A DNA stretch of 64,000 nucleotides from Paraburkholderia sp. LEh10. GTDB taxonomy: Bacteria; Pseudomonadota; Gammaproteobacteria; Burkholderiales; Burkholderiaceae. The stretch's first letter is position 1; every line of letters starts with the position of its first letter. The notes below the pieces were generated by a model. That model made no database searches. It was not told the DNA's origin and was given only the letters and a program-made list of their open reading frames with translations. Positions 17,610 through 27,400 of the stretch are shown piece after piece. Location of the stretch: the NCBI RefSeq assembly GCF_017814945.1, contig NZ_JAGIPX010000006.1, positions 166,835 through 230,834 on the forward strand, read 5' to 3'. Made by a program: the position numbers and the translations under genes.

Positions 17610-19108
17610 AAGCGCCCGTTCGACACATGTACGACGTATTGAGCCTCCCACTCGTCCTGACTCTGACGTTGCCGTTCCTTGTGAGTTGCATTAGCGGTGC
17701 CGGCATCAAGCCGGAAGCATCATTCATCGACCCGGCATCGATCGACGCCGGCGCTGCGCTGCGCGAGACTCAAAGCGACGCGAATTGGCCCACGAAGGAA
17801 TGGTGGCGCGCCTGGCACGACCCGCAACTCGACCGGCTGATGGCGCAGGCGGTCGCAGGGAGCCCGACATTGGCGATTGTCAGGTCGCGCGTGACGGCCG
17901 CGATCTGGCAGGCGCGCGCGCTGCGGGCCAATGAACTGCCGGATGTCGAGGGTGACGCTGCGCTTGCGCGCACCCGTTTCCCGCGCTACGCAACGCCAGC
18001 GCCGCCTGGCGGAACGACGGTCTGGGACAACTCGGCGGCGGTCACGCTCTCTTACGACCTCGATCTTTGGGGAAAAAATCGCGCCATCGAAAAGGGCGCG
18101 CTCGACGCGGTGCAGGCATCGGCAGCCGATGCACAATTCGCGAAAGTGGAACTACAGGTTGCCGTGGCTCGCACCTATACGCAGCTCGCGCTTCAGCACG
18201 CTCTGCTCGACATCTACCAGTCGATCAATGAAGAGGAGCGGCGCAATCTCGATATCGCCACGAGGCGCCGTCAAGCCGGAATTGTCGGCGAAATCGATGA
18301 AAGCCAGGCAAGAACACAGTATGAGGCTGGCATTACCGATATTCTTCGGGCCAGGGACGATATCGCTCTCGCCCGGCTTCAGATTGCGTATCTCGTCGGC
18401 GCAGGGCCGGGCTTTGGCGACGAGTTGACGCGTCCGGCTTTGCCGTCTGATGTTAGCGTCGCGCTGCCGACCTCGCTGCCGGCGGAAATCATCGGGCATC
18501 GTGCCGATGTCGTCGCACAGCGCTGGCGCGCAGCGGAAGCGGCGAAAAAGGTAGAGGCCGCGCACGCGGACTTCTATCCCAACATCAATCTCGTCGCGAG
18601 CGCGTCGCTTGCTTCCGTGGCGCCATTCGGCGGGTTTTTCAATTTCATCAACAGCGATGCGGTGGGGCATAGCGTCGGGTTGGCGGGGTCGTTGCCGATC
18701 TTCGACGCGGGGCGCCGTCGCGGCCGCTTTGGCGTCGCAACGGCTGAATACGACGATGCCGTGTTGAAGTACAACGATACCGTGTTGTCGGCGATGCAAA
18801 ACGTCGCGCAACAGGTGACATTGCTGAGGTCACTCAAGGAGCAGGAGACCTCTGCCTATGTCGCACTGAAATCATCGATGCGTTCATACGATCTTGCGAA
18901 CCGTGGCTATCGCGGTGGCATTACGGAGTATCTCGACGTACTGGTTGCACAGAAAGTCATGCTTCAACAACAGCGGGATCTCGCGCTGATCCGAGCCCAG
19001 CGGGTCGATGCATGGGTGCTACTGATGAAGGCGCTTGGCGGCGGCGCCGATGTCGATGCCGCGCCAGCGAATATCGATCGAGGTGAAGACGATGCCCGTC
19101 GAAATTGA
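17606..19108 (+). CDS. NodT-family outer-membrane efflux lipoprotein
   Basis: This 500-residue TolC-like channel has an N-terminal signal ending in the lipobox LVSC (C28), so it should be lipid-anchored. Paired OEP repeats are visible: WWRAWHDPQLDRLMAQAVAG with its long helices, and a second half beginning about residue 290 (LPAEIIGHRADVVAQRWRAA). Its start overlaps the FUSC stop by 4 bases, and its end overlaps the DUF1656 gene by 17. Having its own channel makes the operon a self-contained tripartite exporter, unlike E. coli aaeXAB, which borrows TolC. Confidence 0.93.
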   Translation: MKAPVRHMYDVLSLPLVLTLTLPFLVSCISGAGIKPEASFIDPASIDAGAALRETQSDANWPTKEWWRAWHDPQLDRLMAQAVAGSPTLAIVRSRVTAAIWQARALRANELPDVEGDAALARTRFPRYATPAPPGGTTVWDNSAAVTLSYDLDLWGKNRAIEKGALDAVQASAADAQFAKVELQVAVARTYTQLALQHALLDIYQSINEEERRNLDIATRRRQAGIVGEIDESQARTQYEAGITDILRARDDIALARLQIAYLVGAGPGFGDELTRPALPSDVSVALPTSLPAEIIGHRADVVAQRWRAAEAAKKVEAAHADFYPNINLVASASLASVAPFGGFFNFINSDAVGHSVGLAGSLPIFDAGRRRGRFGVATAEYDDAVLKYNDTVLSAMQNVAQQVTLLRSLKEQETSAYVALKSSMRSYDLANRGYRGGITEYLDVLVAQKVMLQQQRDLALIRAQRVDAWVLLMKALGGGADVDAAPANIDRGEDDARRN

Positions 19109-19295
19109 GCTGTTCGGATTCTTTGCGCCCGTCCTGTTGCTTGTACTCGTTGCGTGCGTGTTCGCTTTCATCGCATTGGATCTGCTGCTCGCAAGGTGGG
19201 GTGTTTATCGGCTTGCATGGCACCCGGGGCTGTTCAGAGTCGCGCTGTTTGCCGTGCTGTTTTGCGGTGTCGCGCTACTGGTCCAAAGAACATGA
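19092..19295 (+). CDS. DUF1656 family small membrane protein (AaeX-like)
   Basis: This 67-residue protein has two membrane helices (about residues 8-30 and 45-63). It starts at ATG 19092 inside the end of the lipoprotein gene, behind GAGGTGAAG. Motifs such as EIELFGFFAPVLLL and YRLAWHPGLFRVALF match DUF1656/AaeX proteins that accompany AaeA-type adaptors. The role of the family is not established beyond this association. Confidence 0.88.
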   Translation: MPVEIELFGFFAPVLLLVLVACVFAFIALDLLLARWGVYRLAWHPGLFRVALFAVLFCGVALLVQRT

Positions 19296-19342
19296 CCGCG
19301 AGCCGCGCAAGGGGCGTCATCTACAGCGAACGGGGGCGAAAG

Positions 19343-20296
19343 ATGAATAAGCAGTATCTCATTCGAATCGCCATGACGCTGGTCGCGGTGATGATCGCCC
19401 TGTGGCTCATGCACGCAATCTGGTTGCGCTATATGTATTCACCGTGGACGCGCGACGGACGCGTCCGCGCAAACGTCATCAATCTTTCTACCGATGTCTC
19501 GGGACTGGTCAAGGAAGTTCGCGTCAAGGATAACCAGTGGGTGCGCAAGGGCGATGTGCTCTACGTGCTCGATCCCGACCGGTTCAGGTACGCCGTCGAT
19601 CAGGCCGATGCGGACGTCGCGCGAGCAACGGCGCAGTTGCAACAGGCCGAGTCGCAGATGAACGCGAGCCTGTACGAATCAAAAATGCGCAAGAACCAGG
19701 CGTCCCGGCGGGAAAAGCTGTCGGGCGACGTCGTATCGGAAGAAATCCGGACGGACTATGCATTGCAGTCGCGGCAATCGCAGTCGTCGCTGGAGGCTGC
19801 TCGGGCCGCCTATACGGCAGCGCAAGCAGCGCTGAAAGGGGCGCTTGCCCGCAGGGAAACGGCGCATCTCGATCTGGTGCGAAGCGAAGTCCGTGCGCCG
19901 ACCGATGGCTACATCGTAAATCTCAACCTGTATCCAGGCGACTATTCGAGCGCGGGCGTGGCGCGCATCGCGATGATAGATTCGAACTCGTACTGGGTTT
20001 ATGGCTATTTCGAAGAGACGAAGATCCAGGGTGTGCACGTCGGCGATCACGCAGTCGTGCGCCTGCTCGGCGGCAACGTCGATATTGGCGGACACGTCGA
20101 CAGTATCGCGAGCGGGATCGTGGATCGGGACAATCCAACGGGTTCAGGCGAGCTGCTCGCCAACGTCGATCCGATTTTCACCTGGGTGCGCCTTGCGCAA
20201 CGCGTACCCGTGCGCATTCATCTGGACAGCGTGCCAAAGGGCATCCATCTCGCGATGGGCATGACGTGCACGATCACGCTCAGTGCCAGACGATAA
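19343..20296 (+). CDS. HlyD-family periplasmic adaptor (AaeA-like)
   Basis: This 317-residue membrane-fusion protein links the FUSC pump to the outer-membrane channel. It has one N-terminal membrane anchor (about residues 8-28), the biotinyl-lipoyl-like segment (SPWTRDGRVRANVINLSTDV, then VKDNQWVRKGDVLYVLDP), an alpha-helical hairpin (about residues 85-165) and a beta-barrel part (VRAPTDGYIVNLNLYPGDYS). ATG 19343 is favoured over an upstream frame that reads through the DUF1656 gene. It is the last gene of the efflux operon; a 131-base gap separates it from the aldehyde dehydrogenase. Confidence 0.93.
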   Translation: MNKQYLIRIAMTLVAVMIALWLMHAIWLRYMYSPWTRDGRVRANVINLSTDVSGLVKEVRVKDNQWVRKGDVLYVLDPDRFRYAVDQADADVARATAQLQQAESQMNASLYESKMRKNQASRREKLSGDVVSEEIRTDYALQSRQSQSSLEAARAAYTAAQAALKGALARRETAHLDLVRSEVRAPTDGYIVNLNLYPGDYSSAGVARIAMIDSNSYWVYGYFEETKIQGVHVGDHAVVRLLGGNVDIGGHVDSIASGIVDRDNPTGSGELLANVDPIFTWVRLAQRVPVRIHLDSVPKGIHLAMGMTCTITLSARR

Positions 20297-20427
20297 AGGC
20301 GTAACGGTCGCATGCTGGTCGGGTCGATCCGTGGATACTGAATATCCGCACGCTTTTCTGGAAAGACACCCATGCACGCGCTGATTACTCTCGATGCGTG
20401 ATCATGTCGACAGAAGGGGAGCGCGTC

Positions 20428-21861
20428 ATGTTGCAGAAGAGTTATCCGTATTACCTCGCCAATGAAGCCGTCGCGGCGAATACCGATCTCGAAGTGACCG
20501 ACAAGTTCAGTGGCGAAGTGGCAACCCGTGTTGCGCTGGCTGACGCTAAAGCGATCGACAAGGCGATTGGCTTCGCCGTCGAAGCAACGCCCGAGATGCG
20601 CGCGTTTCCGCCGTTCAAACGTCAAGCCGTGCTGGAACATTGCGTCGCGCGCTTTCGTGAGCGTTTCGATGAACTCGCGATGGCGCTGTGCATCGAAGCG
20701 GGCAAGCCGATCAAGGATGCCCGCGGCGAAGTCTCACGGCTCATCGATACATTCAAGGTAGCAGCGGAAGAGTCGGTGCGCATTGGCGGGGAAATTCTGA
20801 ATCTCGAGATCTCACAGCGTGCAATGGGTTATCACGCTTACGTGAAGCGGGTGCCGATCGGCCCGTGCTCGTTCATCTCGCCATTCAATTTTCCGCTCAA
20901 TCTTGCGGCGCACAAGGTCGCACCGGCGCTCGCAGCAGGCGTGCCGTTCGTGCTGAAGCCTGCAAGCCGCACGCCCATCGGTGCGTTGATCATCGGTGAC
21001 GTGCTGGCTCAAACCGATCTCCCGAAGGGCGGATTCTCGATTCTCCCGGCCCATCGTGACGGCGCCGATCTTTTCACCACCGACGAACGCTTCAAGCTCA
21101 TGTCATTTACCGGTTCACCCGTTGTTGGCTGGGATCTGAAGGCGCGAGCCGGCAAGAAGAAGGTCGTGCTCGAACTGGGCGGCAATGCGGCTGTCATCGT
21201 CGATGGCGACCAGGGCGACAAGCTCGACTATGTCGTCGAGCGTCTCGCGTTCGGCGCGTTCTATCAGTCGGGGCAAAGCTGTATTGGCGTGCAGCGCATT
21301 CTCGTGCACGCATCGGTCTACGATGCGCTGCGCGAGAAGCTGATCGCGAAGACGAAGTCGTTGAAGATGGGCGACCCGAAGAACGAAGACACGTTCGTCG
21401 GGCCGATGATCTCCCTGTCTGAATCGCGGCGGCTCGCGGGCTGGATGGAAAGGGCGGTCGGGGCGGGCGCGAAGATCATCGCGGGCGGCAGGGTCGATGG
21501 CGCGATGTTCGAGGCGACGCTGCTGGAGAACGTCGGGCACGACACCGATCTGTATCGCAAGGAAGCGTTCGGCCCGATTGCGATCCTCGAAAAATTCGAC
21601 GACTTCGAGCGCGCCATCAAGACGGTCAACGACAGCGATTTCGGCTTGCAGGCAGGTGTCTTCACTGACTCGCTTGCGCATACGCATCTCGCCTGGGACG
21701 AACTGGATGTGGGCGGTGTGGTGATCAACGATGTGTCGTCGTTCCGCGTCGACAACATGCCCTATGGCGGTGTCAAGGACTCTGGTATCGGACGGGAAGG
21801 CGTGCGCTACGCAATCGAGGACATGACGGAATTGCGCCTGATGGTGGTGCGTCAACTGTAA
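20428..21861 (+). CDS. NAD(P)-dependent aldehyde dehydrogenase
   Basis: This 477-residue enzyme oxidises an aldehyde to the acid. The catalytic cysteine is C285 (SGQSCIGVQR) and the general base is E249 (LELGGNA); the cofactor-binding ISPFNFPLN and FTGSPVVG motifs are intact. ATG 20428 is chosen for AGAAGGGGA 7 bases before it; ATG 20398 is in frame but unsupported. It resembles the phosphonoacetaldehyde/lactaldehyde/succinate-semialdehyde group more than betaine aldehyde dehydrogenases, but the substrate is not readable. The next three genes form a molybdenum hydroxylase with cytochrome c, so the cluster could carry a substrate through alcohol or aldehyde to acid. Confidence 0.93.
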   Translation: MLQKSYPYYLANEAVAANTDLEVTDKFSGEVATRVALADAKAIDKAIGFAVEATPEMRAFPPFKRQAVLEHCVARFRERFDELAMALCIEAGKPIKDARGEVSRLIDTFKVAAEESVRIGGEILNLEISQRAMGYHAYVKRVPIGPCSFISPFNFPLNLAAHKVAPALAAGVPFVLKPASRTPIGALIIGDVLAQTDLPKGGFSILPAHRDGADLFTTDERFKLMSFTGSPVVGWDLKARAGKKKVVLELGGNAAVIVDGDQGDKLDYVVERLAFGAFYQSGQSCIGVQRILVHASVYDALREKLIAKTKSLKMGDPKNEDTFVGPMISLSESRRLAGWMERAVGAGAKIIAGGRVDGAMFEATLLENVGHDTDLYRKEAFGPIAILEKFDDFERAIKTVNDSDFGLQAGVFTDSLAHTHLAWDELDVGGVVINDVSSFRVDNMPYGGVKDSGIGREGVRYAIEDMTELRLMVVRQL

Positions 21862-21945
21862 ACAGCGACACGCGCTCGGTCCGACAGGACGGGCGCGTAT
21901 GAACTGGTCGGCGAACAATCAGGCAGCACGCATGGGAGCAATCAG

Positions 21946-22401
21946 ATGACCCAACTCAACGTCAACGGTCAGTCGCACGATATCGATGCGCCGCCCGACA
22001 TGCCTGTGCTCTGGGTGCTGCGCGACATCATCGGTCTGACGGGGACCAAATTCGGTTGCGGCATCGCGCAGTGCGGCGCGTGCACGGTTCATCTGGACGG
22101 CGTTGCCGTGCGCTCGTGTGTGCTGCCCATTGCGGCTGTCGGCGACAGAAAGATCACGACGATCGAAGCCATCGGCGATACACCCGTCGGCAAGCGGGTC
22201 CAGGTGGCGTGGCGCGAACTCGACGTCGTGCAGTGCGGCTACTGTCAGTCCGGACAGGTGATGCAGGCGGCCTCGCTGCTCACACAGAATCCCAGGCCAA
22301 GCGACGCCGACATCGACGCCGGCATGGCGGGCAATATCTGCCGTTGCGGCACGTATAACCGCATCCGCGCAGCCTTGAAGCAGGCCGCGAAGGAGGCGTG
22401 A
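21946..22401 (+). CDS. (2Fe-2S) subunit of molybdenum aldehyde/isoquinoline-type oxidoreductase
   Basis: This 151-residue small subunit carries two [2Fe-2S] clusters. The plant-type N-terminal cluster uses [17 protein letters not shown] and the later RSC; the second uses CGYCQSGQ and NICRCGTY. It matches IorA-type proteins, which feed electrons from the molybdenum subunit to a cytochrome. The next gene begins 1 base after its stop, so the two are translated together. Confidence 0.93.
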   Translation: MTQLNVNGQSHDIDAPPDMPVLWVLRDIIGLTGTKFGCGIAQCGACTVHLDGVAVRSCVLPIAAVGDRKITTIEAIGDTPVGKRVQVAWRELDVVQCGYCQSGQVMQAASLLTQNPRPSDADIDAGMAGNICRCGTYNRIRAALKQAAKEA

Positions 22402-22402
22402 C

Positions 22403-24640
22403 ATGTCGCAAGGATTGCTCGAAGCACAGAATGGCAAAACGCCCGACTGCGCGTCGGCCCTCGTCACACGCCGCGCGTTTCTGAAATTCAGCGCAAGTGT
22501 CGCAGCGATGACGGGCGGCGGCCTGTTGCTGGCTTTCACCATGCCCGCGCGCGGGCATGGTGACGTGCGTAAGACGGTCATCGGCGGCGACGGCGTAGAG
22601 ACGCCGCAAGACGGCGTGTTCGCACCGAATGCGTTCGTGCAGATCGACAGGGCAGGCAAGGTCACGCTCATCGTCCCGAAAGTCGAAATGGGTCAGGGCG
22701 TGTACACGTCGATTCCGATGCTGATCGCGGAAGAACTCGAAGTGCCGCTCGACAACATCACGATCGACCACGCGCCACCCGACGAGAAGCGTTTCATGGA
22801 CCCGCTGCTCGGCGGTCAGTTGACGGGCGGCTCGACGTCGATCCGCTACGCGTGGGAACCGATGCGGCGCGCGGGCGCGACTGCGCGCGTGCTGCTGATC
22901 AACGCGGCCGCGCAGCAATGGCAGGTCGATCCCGCGTCGTGTCGCGCGGAAAATGGTCAGGTGATTCATGCCGACACGAAGCGCAGCGTCTCATACGGCG
23001 AGCTGGTCGATGCAGCCGCGAAACTATCCGTGCCGCAGAACGTACCGCTGAAAGACCCGAAAGATTTCAAGCTGATCGGTACCCAGGCAAAGCGTCTCGA
23101 TTCGCCGGAGAAAGTGGACGGCAGCGCGGTCTTCGGCTTCGACGTGCGTCTGCCGGACATGGTCTATGCGGCGATCGTGAATTGCCCTGTGTTCGGCGGA
23201 ACGCTCGCTAGCGTCGACGATACGGAGGCGAAAAAGATTCCCGGTGTGCGCCAGATCGTGAAGATCGACAACGGCGTCGCTGTGATCGGCGATCATACGT
23301 GGGCCGCGAAACGCGGCGCGGCGGCGTTGAAGATCGCCTGGAACGAAGGCGCTGGCGCGACGGTGTCGACGAAAACAATCGTCGATGATCTGGCGGTCGC
23401 GTCGGAGCGCGATGGCGCCGTCGCGCGCAAGGACGGCGACGTGAGCAACGCGTTCACAAAGGCGAGTACACGCGTCGATGCCGTCTATCAGCAGCCGTTC
23501 CTTGCGCACGCGACGATGGAGCCGATTAATTGCACGGTGCATGTGAAGCCCGATAGCTGCGAGATCTGGGTCGGCACACAGGTGCCGACGCGCGCGGTCG
23601 ATGCCGGCGCGCAGGTGACAGGGCTCGCGCCAGACAAGATCGTCGTGCACAACTTTTTGCTAGGCGGCGGCTTTGGGCGCAGGCTCGAAGTGGATGGCGT
23701 CACGCAGGCCGTGAAGGTGGCAAAGCAGCTGAACGTTCCCGTCAAGGTGATGTGGACGCGCGAGGAAGACATCCAGCACGACATGTATCGGCCGTACTAC
23801 TACGACAAGATCTCGGCGGCGCTCGATGCGAATGGCAAGCCGGTGGCCTGGCAGCATCGCATCGTCGGATCGTCGATATTCGCGCGTTTCGCACCGGGCG
23901 CGATGAAGAACGGCGTGGACCCGGATGCCGTCGAGGTCGCCGCTGACCTGCCCTACGATGTCCCGAACCAATTGATCGATTACGTGCGGCAGGAGCCGCG
24001 TGCGATCCCGACGGCATTCTGGCGCGGCGTGGGGCCGACGCGCGGCACATTCGTCGTCGAGAGCTTTATCGACGAACTGGCGGCGCAGGCGAAGATCGAT
24101 CCCGTCAAATACCGGCGTGACCTGCTCGGCAAAACGCCGCGTGCGTTGAACGTGCTCAACGTCGCGACGCAGGCCGCCGGTTGGGGCGGCACGATGCCGA
24201 AGGGACAGGGGCGTGGCGTGTCGGTGATGCATGCGTTCGGCAGCTTCTTCTCGATGGTCGCGGATGTCACCGTCGATCAGGGTGAAGTCAGGGTGAACCG
24301 GGTGGTGTGCGCGGTCGACTGTGGGATGGTGGTGAATCCGAATACCGTCGAAGCGCAGATCCAGGGCGGTGTCATCTTCGCCATTACGGCGGCGCTCTAC
24401 AGCGAGATCACGATTGATCGCGGCCGCGTGCAGCAGAACAATTTCACCGACTATCGCATTCTGCGCATCCACGAATCCCCGGTGATCGACGTGCACATCG
24501 TCAAGAGCAGCGAGGCGCCGGGCGGCATCGGCGAACCGGGCACAGCGGCGGCGATGCCTGCCATCGCGAACGCGATCTACGCGGCGACAGGTAAGCGCTT
24601 GCGTCAGTTGCCGGTTGGCAACCAGCTTGTCAGTGCATAA
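22403..24640 (+). CDS. molybdopterin-binding subunit, IorB/xanthine dehydrogenase family
   Basis: This 745-residue catalytic subunit has a twin-arginine signal (TRRAFLKFSASVAAMTGGG near residue 22), as usual for IorB-type enzymes exported with their small subunit. Cofactor-binding features include GGGFGRRLE (about residue 420) and the active-site glutamate in GGIGEPGTAAAMPAIANAI near the C-terminus. It hydroxylates an aldehyde or N-heteroaromatic substrate; the exact one is unknown. With the small subunit and the cytochrome c downstream it forms a three-part periplasmic dehydrogenase. Confidence 0.93.
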   Translation: MSQGLLEAQNGKTPDCASALVTRRAFLKFSASVAAMTGGGLLLAFTMPARGHGDVRKTVIGGDGVETPQDGVFAPNAFVQIDRAGKVTLIVPKVEMGQGVYTSIPMLIAEELEVPLDNITIDHAPPDEKRFMDPLLGGQLTGGSTSIRYAWEPMRRAGATARVLLINAAAQQWQVDPASCRAENGQVIHADTKRSVSYGELVDAAAKLSVPQNVPLKDPKDFKLIGTQAKRLDSPEKVDGSAVFGFDVRLPDMVYAAIVNCPVFGGTLASVDDTEAKKIPGVRQIVKIDNGVAVIGDHTWAAKRGAAALKIAWNEGAGATVSTKTIVDDLAVASERDGAVARKDGDVSNAFTKASTRVDAVYQQPFLAHATMEPINCTVHVKPDSCEIWVGTQVPTRAVDAGAQVTGLAPDKIVVHNFLLGGGFGRRLEVDGVTQAVKVAKQLNVPVKVMWTREEDIQHDMYRPYYYDKISAALDANGKPVAWQHRIVGSSIFARFAPGAMKNGVDPDAVEVAADLPYDVPNQLIDYVRQEPRAIPTAFWRGVGPTRGTFVVESFIDELAAQAKIDPVKYRRDLLGKTPRALNVLNVATQAAGWGGTMPKGQGRGVSVMHAFGSFFSMVADVTVDQGEVRVNRVVCAVDCGMVVNPNTVEAQIQGGVIFAITAALYSEITIDRGRVQQNNFTDYRILRIHESPVIDVHIVKSSEAPGGIGEPGTAAAMPAIANAIYAATGKRLRQLPVGNQLVSA

Positions 24641-24653
24641 GCGGAGGCCGACG

Positions 24654-25931
24654 ATGAAAACCACATTGAAGGTGGCCGCGCGTATCGCTGCCATGCAATC
24701 GATGATTGCCATCTCCGCGCACGCGGCCGGCGCCGATGATGCACTCATCAAACGCGGCGAATATCTCGCGAAGGCGGGCGATTGTATTGCATGTCATTCA
24801 GCGCCGCATGGCAAGCCGTTTGCAGGGGGCTTGCAAATGTTGACGCCGATGGGCGCGATCTACTCGACCAACATCACGCCCGATCCGGACACGGGTATTG
24901 GGCGCTATAGCGAGGAAGAGTTTGGGCGGGCGTTGCGCGACGGCGTCGCGAAGGACGGTCATAATCTGTATCCCGCCATGCCGTACCCGTCGTACGCGAA
25001 AGTCAACAACGACGACGTGCACGCGCTCTATGCCTATTTCATGCACGGAGTCGCATCTGTCAGGCAGCCGAACCGCGAGCCGGATATCAAATGGCCGCTC
25101 AATATGCGCTGGCCGCTGAAATTCTGGAACATGGTGTTTCTCGACAAGGGCGTGTATCAGGACAAGCCTGGCAAGGACGTGGCATGGAATCGCGGCGCCT
25201 ACCTGATCCAGGGCCTCGGGCATTGCGGCTCATGTCATACGCCGCGCGGCATCGCGTTTCAGGAGAAAGCGCTCGATGAAAGCGGCAGCGCATACCTGTC
25301 GGGCGGCCCCGTCGACAACTGGTTTGCGTCCAATCTGACGGGTGCGCATAACGCGGGTCTTGGACGATGGTCTGAAGCCGATATCGCGCAGTTTCTGAAG
25401 ACGGGCGCAAACCCGCATGCATCGGCGTTCGGTTCGATGACGAGCGTGATCAACAACAGCACGCAGACCCTATCGGATAGCGATCTTGATGCAATTGCGC
25501 GCTATCTGAAGTCGCTGCCCGCCGTGAACGATTCCGGCACCACCGCGTATGCCTATGATGCAAAGGCGACGAAGGTCTCTCTCAACCGCCCGGCGAACGA
25601 CGCGGGCGGGCGCGTCTATACGGCTTTCTGCATGCATTGTCACGGTGTCGATGGGCGGGGTTTCGCACCACTGCTTGCGCCGCTCGCGGGCAATCCGAAC
25701 GTGCTGGAGAAAAATTCGCTTTCACTGATAAACGTGACCTTGAACGGCACGGAAGATATTGTCATCGGCGGCATTCCGGCTGCGTATCCGATGCCGAAAT
25801 ATGCACCCGTTCTGAATGATCAACAGATCGCCGACGTTTTGACATTCATCCGTGCCGGTTGGAACAACGGTGCGCCTGCAGTCAGCGCCAGCGAGGTTGC
25901 AAAATTGAGGAAAGCAACGCACGCGCCGTGA
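24654..25931 (+). CDS. tri-haem cytochrome c, electron acceptor of the Mo dehydrogenase
   Basis: This 425-residue periplasmic cytochrome starts at ATG 24654 behind GGAGG, with a signal peptide ending near AHAAG. Three haem attachment motifs are visible: CIACH (residues 44-48), CGSCH and CMHCH. This matches the cytochrome subunits of gluconate, alcohol and IorAB-type dehydrogenases, which pass electrons to the quinol or oxidase chain. A longer frame from 24615 overlaps the previous gene and lacks a signal start. A hairpin with a T-rich loop follows the stop. Confidence 0.93.
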   Translation: MKTTLKVAARIAAMQSMIAISAHAAGADDALIKRGEYLAKAGDCIACHSAPHGKPFAGGLQMLTPMGAIYSTNITPDPDTGIGRYSEEEFGRALRDGVAKDGHNLYPAMPYPSYAKVNNDDVHALYAYFMHGVASVRQPNREPDIKWPLNMRWPLKFWNMVFLDKGVYQDKPGKDVAWNRGAYLIQGLGHCGSCHTPRGIAFQEKALDESGSAYLSGGPVDNWFASNLTGAHNAGLGRWSEADIAQFLKTGANPHASAFGSMTSVINNSTQTLSDSDLDAIARYLKSLPAVNDSGTTAYAYDAKATKVSLNRPANDAGGRVYTAFCMHCHGVDGRGFAPLLAPLAGNPNVLEKNSLSLINVTLNGTEDIVIGGIPAAYPMPKYAPVLNDQQIADVLTFIRAGWNNGAPAVSASEVAKLRKATHAP

Positions 25932-25947
25932 TCGGTCACAAAACCCA

Positions 25948-25969
25948 CGTGCCCTTTTTCTGGGGCACG
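25948..25969 (+). terminator. hairpin after the cytochrome c gene
   Basis: CGTGCCC, an 8-base T-rich loop, then GGGCACG forms a perfect 7-base-pair stem 17 bases after the stop. No T-run follows the stem, so it is a weak or bidirectional terminator at best. Confidence 0.4.
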
Positions 25970-26322
25970 ACGCAATACCATCATGACGAATCCGTGTTTG
26001 CGCAGGCTTGCTCCTGTTAACGGCGGCGCTCGCGCCGGCGAGAAGTACTATCCCGCCCTGTGCTGCGCGCACCACCCCACCTGAACGACCTTTACCATGT
26101 TTAACCACGCTTAAGCAGCGGCTAGCCAGCGCTCGTGCCAAAGTATAGCCATGGAGCGTGGCGTATCTCTGTCGGACATACACACGGATTAACCGACATA
26201 CGCCTCTTCCTGGTTACGCAACGACTGGCCGTTCGAAAGCACATCGCGGTACAAGCCGCATCAACGCGCCTTTCATCATACGTTTGGCTGACTTTTCGAC
26301 AGACGTACAAAAAGGATTGTTC
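25970..26322. other. intergenic gap before the enoyl-CoA hydratase family gene
   Basis: About 350 bases without a supported gene. The in-frame extension of the downstream gene to 26158 has no family match. I see no clear operator. Confidence 0.45.
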
Positions 26323-27105
26323 ATGATCAAGCTCGTTCACCACGTGAAGAGAATCTCGCCGGAGCTGGACGTGGGTCGCATCGACATCAACCAGAGCGAG
26401 TTGCGCGCGGACATCATCCTCGACCACCCCCTGTTCAATCTCGTATCGGGCATGCAATGGGAACAGTTGCGTGCCGCATTCGAAGTACTGGACGACGACC
26501 CGAGAGTGCGGGTCATTGTCGTGCGCGCGCAAGGCGAACACTTTTCGAGCGCAAGCGATATCGACGATGCGACGGGTGCGTCACCCGAGCATATCGCCAG
26601 ATTCATATGGAACATCGAAGCGCCCGCGCGTTGCAGTAAGCCCGTCATTGCGGCGAATCGCGGCTATTGCTTCGGCGCAGGCTTTGGGCTTTCGTTGGCA
26701 TGCGACTTTCGCATCGCAACCGAAACCACGATCTACGCGCTGTCCTCGCAAAACGCAGATCAGGTGCCCGGCGCCGACGCCTTGGCGCGGCTTCAGAAAC
26801 TGGTGGGCGCCGGGCGTGCAAAAGAGATCGTTATGCGCTCCCGGCAGATTCGCGGGGCGCAAGCCTACGAGTGGGGCATTGCGACGGAATTTGTCGTCGA
26901 CAGCGACCTGGAGATGCTCACCGACAGCCTGGTGCGAGAACTCGTGGCCGTCCCGCAGGATGCACAACGCAAGGCTAAAAGGCTTTTAAACGCTATCGAA
27001 GATATTCCGCTGCCGGCGCTAACGGAAGCCGTCGAGCGCGGCCATCCGCTGTATCTGAATGAGGCTGCCAACACGAGACGGGCAGCATTCATGGATGGAA
27101 AATGA
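26323..27105 (+). CDS. enoyl-CoA hydratase/isomerase family protein
   Basis: This 260-residue crotonase-fold protein starts at ATG 26323 behind AAAGGA. The oxyanion-hole region is recognisable (VRAQGEHFSSASDIDD, then NRGYCFGAGFGLSLACDFRI), as is the trimerisation helix region near the C-terminus (AQRKAKRLLNAIEDIPLPAL). Catalytic glutamates of classical hydratases are not obvious at the usual places, so it may be an isomerase, a hydrolase or a lyase. It stands alone, with no fatty-acid or aromatic CoA genes beside it. Confidence 0.85.
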   Translation: MIKLVHHVKRISPELDVGRIDINQSELRADIILDHPLFNLVSGMQWEQLRAAFEVLDDDPRVRVIVVRAQGEHFSSASDIDDATGASPEHIARFIWNIEAPARCSKPVIAANRGYCFGAGFGLSLACDFRIATETTIYALSSQNADQVPGADALARLQKLVGAGRAKEIVMRSRQIRGAQAYEWGIATEFVVDSDLEMLTDSLVRELVAVPQDAQRKAKRLLNAIEDIPLPALTEAVERGHPLYLNEAANTRRAAFMDGK

Positions 27106-27400
27106 TGAATGGCGTGATACACAAACCCACGATTGAAGATGGATTTAAACGGTGCGCGCACCAAGCGAGCATCCCATTTGAATTGCGCGTAGAGTAACGC
27201 GGAGGTCAATGCTTTGTCGTCGTTTGCGACGATTGCCGTCTTCGATGATTCGTCGGCACTGAGTGCACCATCGCACCGATTAGCGACCGAGCGGCAGGCG
27301 CACTGTCGTTTGCGGCCCACGCCGGGAAGGACCGCAGCCAAAATTTCGAAGGCCGCCGCACCCTACGCCATTGCGCGCCGCTGCTCTCAGGGAGTGTTTG

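Noticed and set aside
23660..24751. Long minus-strand ORF (363 codons) over the molybdopterin subunit
   Set aside because: Its His/Arg/Asp-rich composition is typical of a shadow frame, and the plus strand carries the real enzyme.
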